DNA of 64,000 nucleotides from Opitutaceae bacterium (GTDB lineage Bacteria; Verrucomicrobiota; Verrucomicrobiia; Opitutales; Opitutaceae): contig JADJTK010000050.1 in the NCBI GenBank assembly GCA_016711225.1, positions 124,001-188,000 of the forward strand. The letters are read 5' to 3'. Each line of letters begins with the position of its first letter. The stretch's first letter is position 1. Below are positions 62,530 through 64,000 of this stretch, one piece after another. The notes beneath the pieces are model-generated. The model saw only the letters and a list, made by a program, of their open reading frames with translations, made no database searches and was not told where the DNA came from. The position numbers and the translations under genes were made by a program.

Positions 62530-63132
62530 CTACCCCTGCAGGCTGCCCTTGGTGCTGGGCACCTTGCCGGCATGGCGGGGGTCCTGCTGGCAGCACACGT
62601 CGAGCGCCCGCCCGAGGCCCTTGAAGAGCGCCTCGGCGATGTGGTGCGGCTCCTCCCCGTACTCGATCGCCGCATGCACATTGGCCCCGATCGCATTGGT
62701 GAACGACCGGAAGAACTCCTTCACCAAGATCAGATTGAAGTCGCGAATGAACGGATGCGCGCACTCCGCGCTATAGACCAGCACCGCCCGGCCGCTCAGG
62801 TCGACGACGACCCGCGCCAGCGTCTCGTCCATCGGCAGCAGGAAAAAGCCGTAGCGGCGGATGCCGGCCTTGTCGCCGAGCGCCTGCGCGAAGGCCTGCC
62901 CGAGCACGATGCCCACGTCCTCGACGGTGTGGTGGTAGTCGACCTCGATGTCGCCCTTGGCGCGCACCTGCAGATCGAACGATCCGTGGCGCGCGAACAG
63001 CGTGAGCATGTGATCGAAGAACGGAATCCCGGTCTCGATCGTGGATTCGCCCGTGCCGTCGACGAGGAGCGTCAGCTCGATGTCGGTTTCGCGGGTGCGG
63101 CGCTGGACGGTGGCGGTGCGTTTTGGAGCCAT
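62530..63132 (-). CDS. hisB: Imidazoleglycerol-phosphate dehydratase
   Basis: 200 aa from ATG 63132 (MAPKRTATVQRRTRETDI), the canonical start. Manganese-binding histidine motifs: FFDHMLTLFARH, DYHHTVEDVGI, YGEEPHHIAEALFK. Its start lies 61 nt inside the end of hisC in another frame. It has no phosphatase domain, as usual outside enterobacteria. Confidence 0.95.
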   Translation of the reverse strand: MAPKRTATVQRRTRETDIELTLLVDGTGESTIETGIPFFDHMLTLFARHGSFDLQVRAKGDIEVDYHHTVEDVGIVLGQAFAQALGDKAGIRRYGFFLLPMDETLARVVVDLSGRAVLVYSAECAHPFIRDFNLILVKEFFRSFTNAIGANVHAAIEYGEEPHHIAEALFKGLGRALDVCCQQDPRHAGKVPSTKGSLQG

Positions 63133-64000
63133 GTGTCGATGGTTTGCCCGAGAACGTTCATCTCCTCGTCGGTGCCAATGCTGATTCGCGCAAAATTGCG
63201 GGTCAAGGGATGACTCGGGAAGCAGCGCACCAGGATCTTGTTGGCGACCAGGTGATCGTAGAACGACTTCACCACCTCCGGCCCGGCGCGCCCGGCGGCG
63301 TCGCGCGGCTCGGTGAAGACGAAGTTGGTCTGCGACGGGTAGGTGAACCAGCCGCGCCGTTGCGTGAGCTCGCGGAAGAAGCGCTCGCGCGTGGCGCGGA
63401 TCGTGCGCACCAGCCCGTCGTAGTAACCGACATCCTCGAACGCCGCCAGCGCGGCCACCTGCGAGAGGCGGCTCACGTTGTAGCTGTCGCGCACGCGGTC
63501 GAGCAGGTCGATCACCTCGGGGTGCGCCAACGCGTAGCCGATACGCTGCCCGGCCAGGCAATGGCTCTTGGAGAAGGAGCGCGTCACGCAAAGATTGGGA
63601 AACTCGCGTACCCAGCCGGCGATGTCGCTGTCGGCGAAGGGCGCGTAGGTCTCGTCGGCCACCAGCAGGCCCCGGAAACCGGCGATCGCCGCCCGCAGGT
63701 CCTCGGCGGCGAAGCCCACTCCGGTGGGGGCGTTGGGCGTGGTGAGGAAACAGATCGGGGCCTCCGAGCGCACGATGCCCCCGACGGGCAGCCGCAGGTC
63801 ACGTTCGAACTCCAGGGCCTGCACCGGCGCGCCCTCGAGCCCGATGAGCACCGGGTAGAGCGAGTAGCTCGGCACCGTCCACGCCCCGGCGACCTCTGGC
63901 CCGCAAAAGCAGCGTACGAGAAGATTGAGGATGTCGTCGCCGCCGTTGCCGATGCACACGTTCTCCGGTTTGAGGCCGTGGCGCCGTGCCACCGCCGCGC
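63072..64000 (-). CDS. hisC: Histidinol-phosphate aminotransferase (N-terminus cut by window edge)
   Basis: At least 309 residues, open to the right window edge. Fold type I PLP enzyme: LTTPNAPTGVG (Asn), ADETYAPF (Asp), RSFSKSHCLAGQRIGY (PLP lysine) and NFARISIGTDEEMNV with the Arg for carboxylate. The C-terminal tail (APPPSSAAPAKPTSS) overlaps the hisB start by 61 nt. First of the leftward his genes seen here. Confidence 0.93.
   Translation of the reverse strand, partial: AAVARRHGLKPENVCIGNGGDDILNLLVRCFCGPEVAGAWTVPSYSLYPVLIGLEGAPVQALEFERDLRLPVGGIVRSEAPICFLTTPNAPTGVGFAAEDLRAAIAGFRGLLVADETYAPFADSDIAGWVREFPNLCVTRSFSKSHCLAGQRIGYALAHPEVIDLLDRVRDSYNVSRLSQVAALAAFEDVGYYDGLVRTIRATRERFFRELTQRRGWFTYPSQTNFVFTEPRDAAGRAGPEVVKSFYDHLVANKILVRCFPSHPLTRNFARISIGTDEEMNVLGQTIDTWLQNAPPPSSAAPAKPTSS

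Overview
The window is high-GC DNA from a bacterial chromosome, most likely a member of Verrucomicrobiota close to Opitutaceae. The pointers are a PEP-CTERM surface protein, FolE2 in place of FolE, an Lrp regulator beside an aminotransferase, opgGH, an ACP/ketosynthase lipid cluster, and families of short GC-rich palindromes between genes. This placement is inference from gene content; no rRNA is present.

Positions 1-4235 are an accessory region ending at a tRNA-Val. I read 484-3070 as the wreck of an integron. Three attC-like foldback sites (484-575, 973-1062, 2123-2175) lie in one orientation. Twice, the R'' box of one site is the exact 7-nt reverse complement of the R' box at the start of its own cassette. 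Two short unknown-function genes sit in the cassette positions, and an integrase N-terminal fragment points away from the array. Other mobile genes here are internally deleted: a group II intron reverse transcriptase relic and a tyrosine recombinase joined to an IS91-type transposase end. A VapBC pair lies beside them.

Positions 4500-25400 are mostly core genes: a cysteine-rich secreted peptide, nth, a frameshifted HIT protein, thrC, der, an aminotransferase with its Lrp-type neighbour, a response regulator, dinB, a frameshifted PEP-CTERM protein, a glycosyltransferase, BamE-like proteins, aroC, a beta-barrel/ECF sigma/anti-sigma operon, and a sulfatase-like protein that has lost catalytic residues and carries intergenic repeat sequence inside its reading frame.

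Positions 25400-45900 hold a UvrD-type helicase, a TRIC-type channel, rsgA (frameshifted), folE2, a WalJ-like metallohydrolase, pyk, the compact operon ribE-udg-opgG-(TM protein)-opgH, TPR and EVE proteins, an alpha-oxoamine synthase and a GNAT. Positions 45880-52566 form a leftward lipid/glycan cluster: an ACP-dehydratase fusion, a ketosynthase, an SDR, an MGDG-synthase-like glycosyltransferase and two GT4-type enzymes. The last part carries rpmB, murJ, a phosphotransacetylase split into two genes, an amidase, infC, gltA (frameshifted) and the his genes hisH, hisB and hisC (hisC cut by the window edge).

Five conserved genes carry a single uncompensated frameshift, and a sixth (EVE) seems to carry two that cancel. 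Most fall in short homopolymers, so sequencing or consensus error should be excluded before any of them is called a pseudogene.
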